Assembly (NCBI GenBank): GCA_029266425.1
Contig: JAQSWY010000003.1
Span: 62,001-126,000, forward strand
Reading direction: 5' to 3'
DNA length: 64,000 nt
Origin: Xanthobacteraceae bacterium
GTDB lineage: Bacteria; Pseudomonadota; Alphaproteobacteria; Rhizobiales; Xanthobacteraceae
Part shown: in pieces, positions 46,810-55,477 of the stretch
Layout of the letters: the number at the start of each line of letters is the position of its first letter
How positions within the stretch are numbered: the stretch's first letter is position 1
Program-made: the position numbers and the translations under genes
Notes under the pieces: model-generated
What the model saw: only the letters and a program-made list of their open reading frames with translations
What the model was told of the DNA's origin: nothing
Database searches by the model: none

Positions 46810-48786
46810 CTACTTCGCCGGATCGAAGTAATAGGTCTCGGTACCGCTCGCCACCGGGGTCGGATAGGTCCAAGCGAACGGGCGGGGATAGACGTTGTGC
46901 AGATTGGTCTTCGACACCGAGTAGAGCGGACCGGGCGAGGAGATGCCGATGGCATAGAATTCATCGGCCGAGATCTGCAGCAATTGCTGCATCAGCTCGT
47001 TCTGCTTCACCGGATCGGCATAGCGGGTGATCTGGCGATAGAGGTCCATCTGCTTCTTGACGATGGCCGGCGGCTCCTCGCCGGACTTGCCGCCGGAGGC
47101 GAACCAGTTACCCCATGGCACCGCAAACAGGGATTCGTTCCAGAACGGGAAGTAGAAGGTCGGTTCGAACAGCGCGTCGACCATGCCGCCGCTGCCGAGG
47201 AATACCGAGGCGTCCTGCTCATTATTGTCCTTGCGATCGTAGAACAGCGTGCGATCCACGGTCTGGACCTTGGCGTCGATGCCGACGGCCTGCCAATACT
47301 GCGCGGCGAGCTGGGTGGAATCGAGGAAGTCGCCCAGCGCCGGCATCACCATGATGTTGAAGCTGATGCGCTTGCCGTCCGGCCCGAGGCGGAAGCCGCC
47401 GCTGTCCTTCTTCGGATAGGCCTTGTCGAGCGCGGTATTCGCCTTTTCAACGCTATACTCGGTGTACTGCGTGGCGAGGCGCTCATTATAAAACGGCGAC
47501 TCCTTGCGCGGGGCCGCCTGCCAGGGCTCGCCCTGCCCGACAAAGGCTGCGTCAATGATCGCCTTGCGGTCGATCGCGTAGCTGAGGCCGATGCGGAAAT
47601 CCTTGTTGTTGAAGATCTCACGCTTGACCGGATCCTTGTGAGTCAGGTTCAGCGAGATTATCGTCGTGTTCATGTCGGCATTCGGGCCGTCGGTGATCTT
47701 GATCTTGGCCCTTTCCGCTGCATCGGTGAACACCGCGCGGTTGGAATTGGCGTTGATGTGGCGGTCTTGATAGTCGATTTCGCCATTCACCACTTTCAGC
47801 ACCAGCGTCTGCTTGTCGGCGTTGACCGAGATACGCAGGTCGTTGATGTAGGGAAGCTGGTTACCCTCGGTATCCACTTTGAAATAATAAGGGTTGCGCA
47901 CGAGCGTCACGAGCTGGGCGCCGCTGACATAGGGGTCCTTGATGACCCAGGGCTCCATGGTCGGGCGTTCGGGGTTCTGCCAGCGCTCATTGGCTTCGGT
48001 GTCGACAGCGCACTTCTTGATGAACAGCTCGGTCCAGTTCTGCACGCCCGCTGCCTTGATCAGCGCGTCGATGCCGGCCTTGTTGTAGGTCGGATGGAAC
48101 TGCGAGCAGTAGTGCTTGGCCATCATGGTCATCTGCACGCCGTAGACGCTGGCGAGGCGCTGCGGGAACAGGCCGTAGGGTTCCTTGAAGGTCAGCGTGA
48201 AGGTGGTGTCGTCGACCTTGGCGAACTTGGCGAGCTCACCGCCCGCCACAACCCAGTCGACCGCATTCGGCAGCAATTCCTTGTTGCCGGCGATGTCATT
48301 GATAAAGAAGCCGATGTCATCGCTGCCGAACGGCTTGCCATCCGACCATTTCAGGCCCTTGCGCAGCTTGATGGTGAAGACGGTCGCGCCGTCATTGCTG
48401 GTGACTTCTTCGGCGAGGTTGGGGATGACCTTGCCGCTCCATTCGCGGTCCCAGGCCAGCAGCGGCTCGTAGCCGGCGATGCGGAAAAGCCAGTTGCGAT
48501 CGGAACCGCCCACCATGCCGGAACGCCAGGTGCCGCCATAGTTGCCGACCTTCTCGAACGGCGTGACGACGCGCGGGCTTTCCGGCAGACGCTCCGCCAC
48601 TTTCGGCAGCTTGCCGGCCTTGACCAGATCGCCGAGCATCGGCGCTTCCTTATACTCGACGGCGTTCGCCGCGCTTAGGCTCAGCCATGCGGCACACAGC
48701 GCGACCACGCTCGGCAGCAGCGCCGTTCGGCTCGCTTTCCAGCCTCCAGCACCAGTTGTTCGGGGACTACGATCACGCACCACCAT
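46810..48786 (-). CDS. Extracellular solute-binding protein, ABC family 5
   Basis: A 658-residue periplasmic binding protein with a long signal peptide (core ALLPSVVALCAAWLSLSAANA). Family 5 patterns include LRKGLKWSDGKPFGSDDIGF, FTLTFKEPYGLF and ALDKAYPKKDSGGF. It is longer than usual peptide-binding members, as in oligosaccharide-binding relatives. It leads the operon down to the GntR gene. Motif copy C lies 93 bp upstream and is shared with the divergent RraA-like gene. Confidence 0.9.
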   Translation of the reverse strand: MVVRDRSPRTTGAGGWKASRTALLPSVVALCAAWLSLSAANAVEYKEAPMLGDLVKAGKLPKVAERLPESPRVVTPFEKVGNYGGTWRSGMVGGSDRNWLFRIAGYEPLLAWDREWSGKVIPNLAEEVTSNDGATVFTIKLRKGLKWSDGKPFGSDDIGFFINDIAGNKELLPNAVDWVVAGGELAKFAKVDDTTFTLTFKEPYGLFPQRLASVYGVQMTMMAKHYCSQFHPTYNKAGIDALIKAAGVQNWTELFIKKCAVDTEANERWQNPERPTMEPWVIKDPYVSGAQLVTLVRNPYYFKVDTEGNQLPYINDLRISVNADKQTLVLKVVNGEIDYQDRHINANSNRAVFTDAAERAKIKITDGPNADMNTTIISLNLTHKDPVKREIFNNKDFRIGLSYAIDRKAIIDAAFVGQGEPWQAAPRKESPFYNERLATQYTEYSVEKANTALDKAYPKKDSGGFRLGPDGKRISFNIMVMPALGDFLDSTQLAAQYWQAVGIDAKVQTVDRTLFYDRKDNNEQDASVFLGSGGMVDALFEPTFYFPFWNESLFAVPWGNWFASGGKSGEEPPAIVKKQMDLYRQITRYADPVKQNELMQQLLQISADEFYAIGISSPGPLYSVSKTNLHNVYPRPFAWTYPTPVASGTETYYFDPAK

Positions 48787-48878
48787 GACAACCTCCGCTG
48801 TTCGACTGGGAAATTCCCACCGTTACTTCAGCCTGGGATCGAAGGCTTGCATGACGTACCGAACCTGTCAATAATTCA

Positions 48879-48894
48879 TAAACTTGTCAGGCAG
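48879..48894 (-). promoter_or_regulatory. GntR-regulon motif, copy C
   Basis: On the minus strand it reads CTGCCTGACAAGTTTA, upstream of the binding-protein operon in the 48787-49080 divergent region. Confidence 0.65.
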
Positions 48895-49032
48895 CTATTA
48901 AGCGCCTGATCTTGCCGACGCCGGAATCCCACGAGCCGAGGCACGGTAAAACCTCTTGCCTATCGCTAAGCAAGCATTCACCTTCCTCGACCGGGACCGG
49001 CGGAAACGGCTATAATGCCGGTCTCCGTCAGC

Positions 49033-49048
49033 ATGTAAGACGAGTTAC
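49033..49048 (+). promoter_or_regulatory. GntR-regulon motif, copy D
   Basis: ATGTAAGACGAGTTAC lies 32 bp before the start of the RraA-like gene. A TATAAT at 49010-49015 could be a -10 element just upstream. Confidence 0.65.
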
Positions 49049-49080
49049 TTTAGCGATCCTGCCAGATTTGGAAGGCGTTC

Positions 49081-49797
49081 ATGAGCACGGCACCTCTTTC
49101 GGACGAGACGCGCAGCCTGCTGGCACAGCTCAGCACCGCAACATTGACATCGCAACTCATGGCGCGCGGCCTACGCAACACCTTCATGCAGGGCGTGCGG
49201 CGGCTAACCACTGGCGGGCCCTCCATGGTCGGCGAGGCCTTCACGCTGCGCTACATCCCCTCGCGCGAGGATATCGACGTCTCCGCCGTGTTCGAGGACC
49301 GCAACCACCCCCAGCGCAAGGCGGTGGAGACGGTGCCGCCGGGCCATGTGATGGTGATCGACTGCCGGCAGGACAACCGCGCCGCCGGCGCCGGCAGCAT
49401 CCTCGTCACCCGCATGATGGTGCGCGGCGCAGCGGGGGTCGTCACTGATGGCGGGCTGCGCGACTCGCCCGCCATCGCCGAGCTGGATTTTCCTGTCTAT
49501 TGCGCAGGCCCCGCGGCGCCCAGCAACATCACCCGGCATCACGCCGTCGACATCAATGTGCCGATCGGCTGCGGCGAAGTCCCGGTCTATCCCGGCGACA
49601 TCATCGTGGGCGACCGCGAGGGCGTCGTCGTCATTCCCCCCCATTTGGCCGATCAGGTCGCCCGCGACGGCTATGAGCAGTCGCTGATGGAGGATTTCGT
49701 GACCGAGCGGGTGATGGCCGGCGAGTCCATCTTCGGCCTCTACCCGGCGAATGCCGAGGGCATGGAACGGTTCAGGGCGTGGCGGCAGGGGCGCTGA
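49081..49797 (+). CDS. RraA-like protein / HMG-type aldolase family
   Basis: A 238-residue protein of the RraA/4-hydroxy-4-methyl-2-oxoglutarate aldolase fold. The metal/substrate motif is GVVTDGGLRDSPAI, preceded by RAAGAGSILVTRMMVRGAAG. Family members include oxaloacetate decarboxylases, aldolases and sugar-acid dehydratases. Being the first plus-strand gene divergent from the ABC operon, with motif copy D upstream, it probably cleaves or dehydrates a keto-acid of this pathway rather than regulating RNase E. Confidence 0.87.
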   Translation: MSTAPLSDETRSLLAQLSTATLTSQLMARGLRNTFMQGVRRLTTGGPSMVGEAFTLRYIPSREDIDVSAVFEDRNHPQRKAVETVPPGHVMVIDCRQDNRAAGAGSILVTRMMVRGAAGVVTDGGLRDSPAIAELDFPVYCAGPAAPSNITRHHAVDINVPIGCGEVPVYPGDIIVGDREGVVVIPPHLADQVARDGYEQSLMEDFVTERVMAGESIFGLYPANAEGMERFRAWRQGR

Positions 49798-49923
49798 CGG
49801 GGGCGGACCGCCTGAGGCGCGCGTTCCGGCCTCAGAGCCTGAGCATCCTTCGAGGCTCGGGCCTTGCCCGAGCGCCTCAGTGGCTGACCCGCAATTCATC
49901 GGAAGGAGAAGCCGGCGATTTCC

Positions 49924-50009
49924 GCCGTCATGACCGGGCTTGTCCGGCCATCCACGGTTGATCCCTCGTCACGGGCGGGGATCCCCGGGACAAGCGCGGG
50001 GATGACGGG
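49924..50009. repeat. REP-like palindromic element
   Basis: The element runs from CCGTCATGACCGGGCTTG to GCGGGGATGACGGG and is related to 2831-2924. A fragment of the second REP family (CATCCTTCGAGGCTCGGG) lies just before it at 49847. Both sit between convergent genes. Confidence 0.7.
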
Positions 50010-50063
50010 TCATTTGCTGCATTACGAGCCAGGCTCTCAGAGAGAGCCAGCCGACCTTTCCAC

Positions 50064-52316
50064 CTAAAGCACGTGGTCGCCAAGCTTGGGGATGGTCTCG
50101 ACGCCCCAGATCATCCGCTCGCGGATGATGGCGCGCGGCCGCTCGGGATTGACGCTCTCGAATTCGCGGGCGATGCGGTGGCCGTCGAAAATGGCATCGG
50201 CCAGATAGCGCGGGGCGAGGCAATCGCCGGAGCGCACCACCACCTCGAGGCCGGCATCCGCCCAGCGCTCCTTGCGTGCGACCAGGGCGTCGTAAAGCTC
50301 GCGCTTGGACTCGCGCGCCGTGCACAGCACGACGGTGTCGCAGGCCAGCAGCTCGACCGCGTCGCCGATCCGGCGCGGATACACGCCCGCCTCCGGCTGC
50401 GTGGTGCGGCGATAGCCGTCGCGGTAGCGGTCATAAAGCACGACCTCTACAGCGCCGGGCCCGCCGCGCACCTCCTCAACCCAATGGCCGACGCGATCAT
50501 TGATGCCTTTCTCGCGCATCATGCGGCGGATGTTGTAGCCCTCGAGCGTCAGCTCGGTCATCGGCGCCACCGTCTCGTAATGGGTGACGAGGGTGACCTG
50601 CTTGCCCTGGTCCACCAGCGCCTCGGCGATGCCGATGGCCATGAAGTAGCCGTCGGAATCCAGCACCACCACGCGGTCGCCAATCGGTTTGCCGGCGAAG
50701 AACTGCTCGGGTGTGACGAATTGGTCGAGGTTTGAATCGACGCCCGGAACCGGGTCCGGCCCGCTCGCGCCCAGCCCGTTGCCGACCCAGTAGGCGCCGT
50801 TCGCCAGCACCACGCGCGAGGCGCCGTATTCCAGAATGTCGTCCGCCGTCACCAGCCCGGTGCCGCGCATCAGCGTGACGTTCGCCATGCGCTGGATTTG
50901 GCTTTCGCGGTAATGCACCACGCGCGCCCATTCGGCGAGGCCCGGCAGCTTCACCACGTCTTGCATGTGGCCGCCAAGGGTTTGGCTCGCCTCGCACAGA
51001 TGCACATCGTAGCCGCGGCGGCCGAGCACGCGGGCGCATTCAAGGCCCGAAGGCCCGGCGCCGACCACCAGCACGGTCTTCGCATCGGGGGCCGGCTCGA
51101 AACGCTCGGGATGCCAGCCGCGCCGGTATTCCTCCAGCGCTGTCGGGTTCTGGGTACAGATGATGGCGTTGCTCATATTGTAGCGGGAGACGCAGGCATT
51201 GCAGCCGATGCACTCGCAGATGTCGTCCACCCGGCCTTCGTCGATCTTCCGCGGCAGCCACGGATCGGCGATGGACGGGCGGGCGCAGCCGATGATGTCG
51301 AGCTGGCCAGTGCGCACGATGCGCGCCATCTCGTCGGGATCGGTGAAGCGGCCGACGCCGACCACCGGCACATTGGCGATGGCTTTGACCGTGGAATTCC
51401 ACGGCGCCTGGTGGTTCGACTTGTAGAAGCGCGAGGGACCTGAATCCTCGCCCCACATGTCCTCGCCCGAGCCGCCGATGATGACGTCCCACATATCGAC
51501 CAAGCCGAGCCTTGTGATGTACTCGACGAAGGCCAGCCCCTCGTCGCGCAGTTCAAGCCCCCACGGACCGGCAAGGTCGTCGATGGAGATGCGGGTCGCC
51601 ACCGCGCACTCGTCGCCCGCCACTTTCTTCAGCCGCTCCAGCGCCTCGACCCAGAAGCGGGCGCGGTTCTCGAACGAGCCGCCATATTTGTCGGTGCGCC
51701 GGTTGTAGTGGCGCGACAGCGCATGGACCGGGAACACCCCCGCCGCGCCGTGGACATAGAGGATGTCGAAGCCGGCATCCCTGGAGCGCCGCGCCGCGTC
51801 CTCATACATCTGCATGACGCGGTCGATGTCTTCTTCCGTCGCCGGGTAGGTGTAGACCTTGGGAATGCCGCCAGAGGGGAAACGGTCGAAGGCCGGCGCG
51901 ACGTAGCGGGTGAACAGATTGTCCTTCACGCCGCCGGCGCCGAGCTCCACGGCGGCAAGCGCGCCCCATTTATGCACCTCGTCCACCATGTGGCGGTGGT
52001 TGATGACGTCGCCCTCGTCCCAGATCGTCGCATTGGTCGAGCGCGTCTGGTTGACCTCGGGGTGGATCGAGCAGGATTCGGTGCACAGCCCGCCCCAGCC
52101 GCCCTCGGCCTTCACCGCGCGATGCGCGGCGTTGGAGCCCGGCCGCACATGGCCGATGCCGGTGCATTGCGGCACCTGGTAGAAGCGGTTCTTCATGGTC
52201 TTCGGGCCGATGCGGATCGGCTCGAACAATATGTCGTAGCGCGGATCGCGGCTCGTGTTCCGCGGCGCGGCCGGATCCGAGCGGGCGTCCTGAGAACTGG
52301 CGAACGGCGCGTTCAT
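50064..52316 (-). CDS. NADH:flavin oxidoreductase, trimethylamine-dehydrogenase-like
   Basis: A 750-residue flavo-iron-sulfur enzyme. Residues 1-370 form an Old Yellow Enzyme barrel (ILFEPIRIGPKTMKNRFYQ, YVHGAAGVFPVHALSR, YNRRTDKYGGS). A [4Fe-4S] cluster motif follows (CIGCNAC, then Cys in AIICTQNP). The C-terminal part is an FAD/NAD Rossmann unit (VLVVGAGPSGLECARVLGRR). Relatives oxidise methylated amines or reduce enoyl thioesters and cyclic dienes. In this operon it follows RidA and a PLP enzyme, so an amine or imine substrate is plausible. I use the ATG at 52316; upstream sequence is not conserved-looking. Confidence 0.88.
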   Translation of the reverse strand: MNAPFASSQDARSDPAAPRNTSRDPRYDILFEPIRIGPKTMKNRFYQVPQCTGIGHVRPGSNAAHRAVKAEGGWGGLCTESCSIHPEVNQTRSTNATIWDEGDVINHRHMVDEVHKWGALAAVELGAGGVKDNLFTRYVAPAFDRFPSGGIPKVYTYPATEEDIDRVMQMYEDAARRSRDAGFDILYVHGAAGVFPVHALSRHYNRRTDKYGGSFENRARFWVEALERLKKVAGDECAVATRISIDDLAGPWGLELRDEGLAFVEYITRLGLVDMWDVIIGGSGEDMWGEDSGPSRFYKSNHQAPWNSTVKAIANVPVVGVGRFTDPDEMARIVRTGQLDIIGCARPSIADPWLPRKIDEGRVDDICECIGCNACVSRYNMSNAIICTQNPTALEEYRRGWHPERFEPAPDAKTVLVVGAGPSGLECARVLGRRGYDVHLCEASQTLGGHMQDVVKLPGLAEWARVVHYRESQIQRMANVTLMRGTGLVTADDILEYGASRVVLANGAYWVGNGLGASGPDPVPGVDSNLDQFVTPEQFFAGKPIGDRVVVLDSDGYFMAIGIAEALVDQGKQVTLVTHYETVAPMTELTLEGYNIRRMMREKGINDRVGHWVEEVRGGPGAVEVVLYDRYRDGYRRTTQPEAGVYPRRIGDAVELLACDTVVLCTARESKRELYDALVARKERWADAGLEVVVRSGDCLAPRYLADAIFDGHRIAREFESVNPERPRAIIRERMIWGVETIPKLGDHVL

Positions 52317-52400
52317 GGCTGGCTTTCCCGTATCTCGAATTCCGACAGATGCGAACTCGCGCAAGCTCCGCTACGTAATCCCCGCCCGCGCAAGCTCCGC

Positions 52401-52871
52401 TCAGGGTTCTATTTCGGCAATGGCTTCCACCTCGACGCCGACGCCGCGCGGCAAAGTCGGCGCGCCGACCGCGCTGCGTGCATGCCGTCCGGCCTCGCCG
52501 AAGATCTCGATGAACAGGTCCGACGCGCCGTTGATGACTTTCGGCATATCGGTGAAATCCGGCGTGGCACTGACGAAGCCGGTCAGCTTGGCGATGCGCT
52601 TAACCCGTGAGAGCGAACCGCCGCAGGCGGCTTGCAACTGCACCACCAGATTGAGCGCGCACAGCCGCGCCGCGGCGTAGCCTTCCTCCACGGTGAGGTT
52701 CTCGCCGAGCCGGCCGACGCACATCAGCTGGTCGTCACGGCGCGGCACCTGCCCGGCGAGGAAGACGATGTTGCCGACCACCACCGCCGGAATGTAATTG
52801 GCGCCGGGCACGGTGGCATTGGGCACCTCGGCACCGAGGGAGGCGAGCTTCTCGTCGAAAGTCACGCTCAT
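52401..52871 (-). CDS. RidA-family enamine/imine deaminase
   Basis: A 156-residue RidA-type protein with GNIVFLAGQVP, LNLVVQLQAACG and the active-site region GRHARSAVGAPTLPRGVGVE, containing the key Arg. RidA hydrolyses reactive enamines and imines released by PLP dehydratases. It lies 18 bp after the D-serine-dehydratase-like gene, a sensible partner that would clear its product. Confidence 0.9.
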   Translation of the reverse strand: MSVTFDEKLASLGAEVPNATVPGANYIPAVVVGNIVFLAGQVPRRDDQLMCVGRLGENLTVEEGYAAARLCALNLVVQLQAACGGSLSRVKRIAKLTGFVSATPDFTDMPKVINGASDLFIEIFGEAGRHARSAVGAPTLPRGVGVEVEAIAEIEP

Positions 52872-52889
52872 GTCCGGGTTCCTGTCGGC

Positions 52890-54188
52890 TCAGAAGAAGG
52901 TGCGGATGGCGTCAACCACGACATAATCGTCACCAACCACCGGGATGACCTGCCATTTGTCGAAGGTGGTGCAGGGATGCGAGATGCCGAACGCCACCAT
53001 GTCGCCGACCTGGAGCGGGCTGTCGGCCGGCAGGATCAAGTGGCAATGCTGGTCGTTGAGGCCGGCGACGGCATGACGCTCGGGGATTGGCAGCGGCGGT
53101 CCGGCGCGGCCCGGACGATGCCAATACAGCGGTTCCGGCATCCGCGAGTCATAGGAGACGTCGCGCTTGCCCATGGCGAGGATGGCCTTCTCGGCCTCCG
53201 GGCGGGACTGCACGTAGGCCCACACTTCAAGTGCATGCGCCGGACGCGCCTCCACCCCGTCGATCTCGGGCATGCGCTGGCGCAGATCGAGGAAGCGGTC
53301 CTCATAGGTGCCGGAATCATGGGTGAGGTAGCAGCCGCTGCGAATGACGACCTTGAACCCGCGCGAAAGGCCGGCCGACTTGAAGCGAGTGGCGACGAGG
53401 TCATAGAAGCTCGATCCGCCGGCGGTCAGCAGGATCGGGCCGGGCGCGAAGGCGGCGCGCTGCTCGCAGGCCAGCGCGATCTCGACGAGAAAGTCGAGGA
53501 AGCTATCGATCCGTGCGGCCGCGTCCTTGCCCGCCAGCAGCCCCTCATAACCGCCGACGCCGGCGAGCTCGACGTAAGGCGCGGCGGCGATGATCGCCTC
53601 CATGACATCCATCGCGTCTTCCAGCGTGCGGCAGCCGGTGCGCCCGCCGGGAAAGCCGCCCTCCAGTATGACGCGGAGCGGACGCGCGCCGCCGGCCCCC
53701 TTCACCGCAGCCGCCAGACGCTCGATCCCGGCGACCGAGTCGACGAAGGACCAGAACTGGAAGTCCGGATCGCGGGCCACTTCCTCGGCCATATAGCGCG
53801 CGGCCTGCGCCCCGGTGAGTTGATTGGCGAGCAGGATGCGATCGAAGCCGTATTCGCGGGCGACCCGTATCTGCTGCACGGTAGCGAGCGTGATGGCGAA
53901 GGCCCCATCCGCGATCTGCCGGGCGAAGAGCTGCGGCGACATGGTGGTCTTGCCGTGCGGCGCGATAGCGGCGCCTGTCATGGCGAGGAAGCCGCGCATA
54001 TAGGCGCTGTTGCGCTCCAGCGCGGAGCGCTTCAGCACGGCGAGCGGCAGCGGGAGTTCTTCGCGCAGCACGTTCCAGCCCTGCCCGCCCATTGCGGACA
54101 GCGCCATCGGCCCGGCTCCGGGTGGAACACCCTTGGTGCGGCCATCGACGAGGCTGCCCTCGATCCCGCTCAGATCGATCGCCGACAT
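52890..54188 (-). CDS. D-serine dehydratase / D-threonine aldolase-like PLP enzyme
   Basis: A 432-residue fold-type III PLP enzyme (alanine-racemase barrel). The PLP Lys is Lys80 in APHGKTTMSP. The C-terminal zinc-type motif NDQHCHL matches the His/Cys pair of D-serine dehydratase. Related enzymes include D-glucosaminate dehydratase and 3-hydroxyaspartate dehydratase. The ATG at 54188 starts a normal domain; a longer frame runs into the tandem repeat and is rejected. It heads an operon with RidA and the flavoprotein, with motif copy E upstream. Confidence 0.87.
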   Translation of the reverse strand: MSAIDLSGIEGSLVDGRTKGVPPGAGPMALSAMGGQGWNVLREELPLPLAVLKRSALERNSAYMRGFLAMTGAAIAPHGKTTMSPQLFARQIADGAFAITLATVQQIRVAREYGFDRILLANQLTGAQAARYMAEEVARDPDFQFWSFVDSVAGIERLAAAVKGAGGARPLRVILEGGFPGGRTGCRTLEDAMDVMEAIIAAAPYVELAGVGGYEGLLAGKDAAARIDSFLDFLVEIALACEQRAAFAPGPILLTAGGSSFYDLVATRFKSAGLSRGFKVVIRSGCYLTHDSGTYEDRFLDLRQRMPEIDGVEARPAHALEVWAYVQSRPEAEKAILAMGKRDVSYDSRMPEPLYWHRPGRAGPPLPIPERHAVAGLNDQHCHLILPADSPLQVGDMVAFGISHPCTTFDKWQVIPVVGDDYVVVDAIRTFF

Positions 54189-54223
54189 CCGCGCTCCCCA
54201 TGCCCGCTGCGACTGGACAATTG

Positions 54224-54239
54224 TAAACTTATCAGACAG
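54224..54239 (-). promoter_or_regulatory. GntR-regulon motif, copy E
   Basis: On the minus strand it reads CTGTCTGATAAGTTTA. It lies in the 54189-54340 region between the divergent PLP-enzyme genes and can serve both. Confidence 0.65.
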
Positions 54240-54243
54240 GTTC

Positions 54244-54318
54244 GTGCAAGAAGCGCCGCGTGGTGCAAGAAGCCCAGCGTGGTGCAAGCAGCCCATCGTA
54301 TGCAAGAAGCCCAACGTG
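54244..54318. repeat. Four tandem 19-bp units between divergent PLP-enzyme genes
   Basis: Units start at 54244, 54263, 54282 and 54301 (the last lacks its first base). The shared form is TGCAAGAAGCCCAnCGTG with few differences. They lie next to motif copy E and before the ribosome site of the gene at 54341. They might be a second protein-binding array or simple slippage. Confidence 0.8.
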
Positions 54319-54340
54319 GGCCCAGGGTGGAGAAAAGGCG

Positions 54341-55477
54341 GTGTCTGGGGACGATCTGCTCGCGCGCTACGGTCTCTCGCCGCTGCTGAACGCCTCCGGT
54401 ACCGAAACCGTGTTCGGCGCCAGCCCTGTTCATGCCGACATCATCGCTGAGATCGCCGCCATACTGGCGGTTTCCGTCGACATGGCCGAGTTGCAGGCGC
54501 TCGCCAGCCGCGTGATCGCCGAGGTCACCGGCGCCGAGGCCGGCTATGTCACCAATTGCACCTCGGCCAGCATCGTCATCGCCGCGGCGGCGGCCATGAC
54601 CGGCGACGATCCCGGCCGCGCCGAGCGCCTGCCGGACACCCAGGGACTGCGCAACGAAATCGTTCTACAGAAAGGCCATGTCGTCAATTACGGCTCGCTG
54701 ATCACCGGCGACATCAGGCTGAGCGGCGCCCGCCCAGTCGAGCTCGGCGCCGCCTTCGATGCCGCGCCCTACCAGTTGCGCGCCGCTATCGGCCCCGGCA
54801 CGGCGGCGGCGCTCTATGTGGTCTCCCACCACACCGCGCAGACCGGCATGATCGCGCTTAAGGACTTCATCCACGAGGCGCATGGCGCCGGCGTGCCGGT
54901 GATCGTCGATGCCGCCGCCGAATATGACTGGCCCGGCATGATCGCCGCCGGCGCCGACCTAGTGCTGTTCAGCACGCAGAAAGCGGCTGCCGGCCCCACC
55001 GCCGGCATCATCGCCGGACGGGCCGATCTGGTGCGCGCCTGCGCCGCCCAGTGCTTTGGCGTCGGTCGCCCGATGAAGGCCGGCAAGGAGGCGGTCATCG
55101 GCGCCATCGCCGCGCTTGAACGCTGGAGCCGTCGCGACGAGGCCGCCGAGCAGGCGGCCGTGCTGGATCGCGCGGAAAAGCTGGTTGCGCTGGTGCAGGC
55201 CCTGCCCGGCATCACCGCGTCGATTGCACCGGACGAGACCGGAAACCCCTTCTACCGCGTGATCCTCGAGGTTTCGCCGGCGCTGGCCGGCGGCGATGCC
55301 CATGCGCTGGCCCGCGCCATCGCGAACGGCACGCCCCGCATAATCGTGCGCGATCTGCTCGCGGATCGCGGCCTGTTGCAGGTCGACGTCCGCCGGCTGG
55401 ACGCGGCCCGCCTCGCCTTGCTCGCCGCCCGCATCCACGATGCGGCGAACGCGCTTCAGGCCTTGCGCCGCACATAG
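54341..55477 (+). CDS. SelA-like PLP enzyme, DgaE-type ammonia-lyase
   Basis: A 378-residue fold-type I PLP protein. Its pattern is that of the SelA-like family that includes D-glucosaminate-6-phosphate ammonia-lyase (DgaE). It has LLNASGTETVFGAS at the start, VTNCTSASIVIAAAA, DAAAEYDWPG and the PLP Lys214 in FSTQKAAAGPTAG. No tRNA-binding N-terminal domain of true SelA is present. GTG 54341 with GGAG upstream fits the family start; the frame continues back into the tandem repeat and is rejected there. It is probably a deaminating lyase for an amino-sugar acid. Confidence 0.85.
   Translation: MSGDDLLARYGLSPLLNASGTETVFGASPVHADIIAEIAAILAVSVDMAELQALASRVIAEVTGAEAGYVTNCTSASIVIAAAAAMTGDDPGRAERLPDTQGLRNEIVLQKGHVVNYGSLITGDIRLSGARPVELGAAFDAAPYQLRAAIGPGTAAALYVVSHHTAQTGMIALKDFIHEAHGAGVPVIVDAAAEYDWPGMIAAGADLVLFSTQKAAAGPTAGIIAGRADLVRACAAQCFGVGRPMKAGKEAVIGAIAALERWSRRDEAAEQAAVLDRAEKLVALVQALPGITASIAPDETGNPFYRVILEVSPALAGGDAHALARAIANGTPRIIVRDLLADRGLLQVDVRRLDAARLALLAARIHDAANALQALRRT

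Noticed and set aside
46627-48678. A 683-codon plus-strand open frame antisense to the family 5 binding-protein gene
   Set aside because: It mirrors the codon pattern of the real gene in high-GC DNA; its translation has no family motifs and no ribosome site.
54244-54318. CRISPR-like array
   Set aside because: The units abut with no spacers, are few, and no cas gene is in the window.
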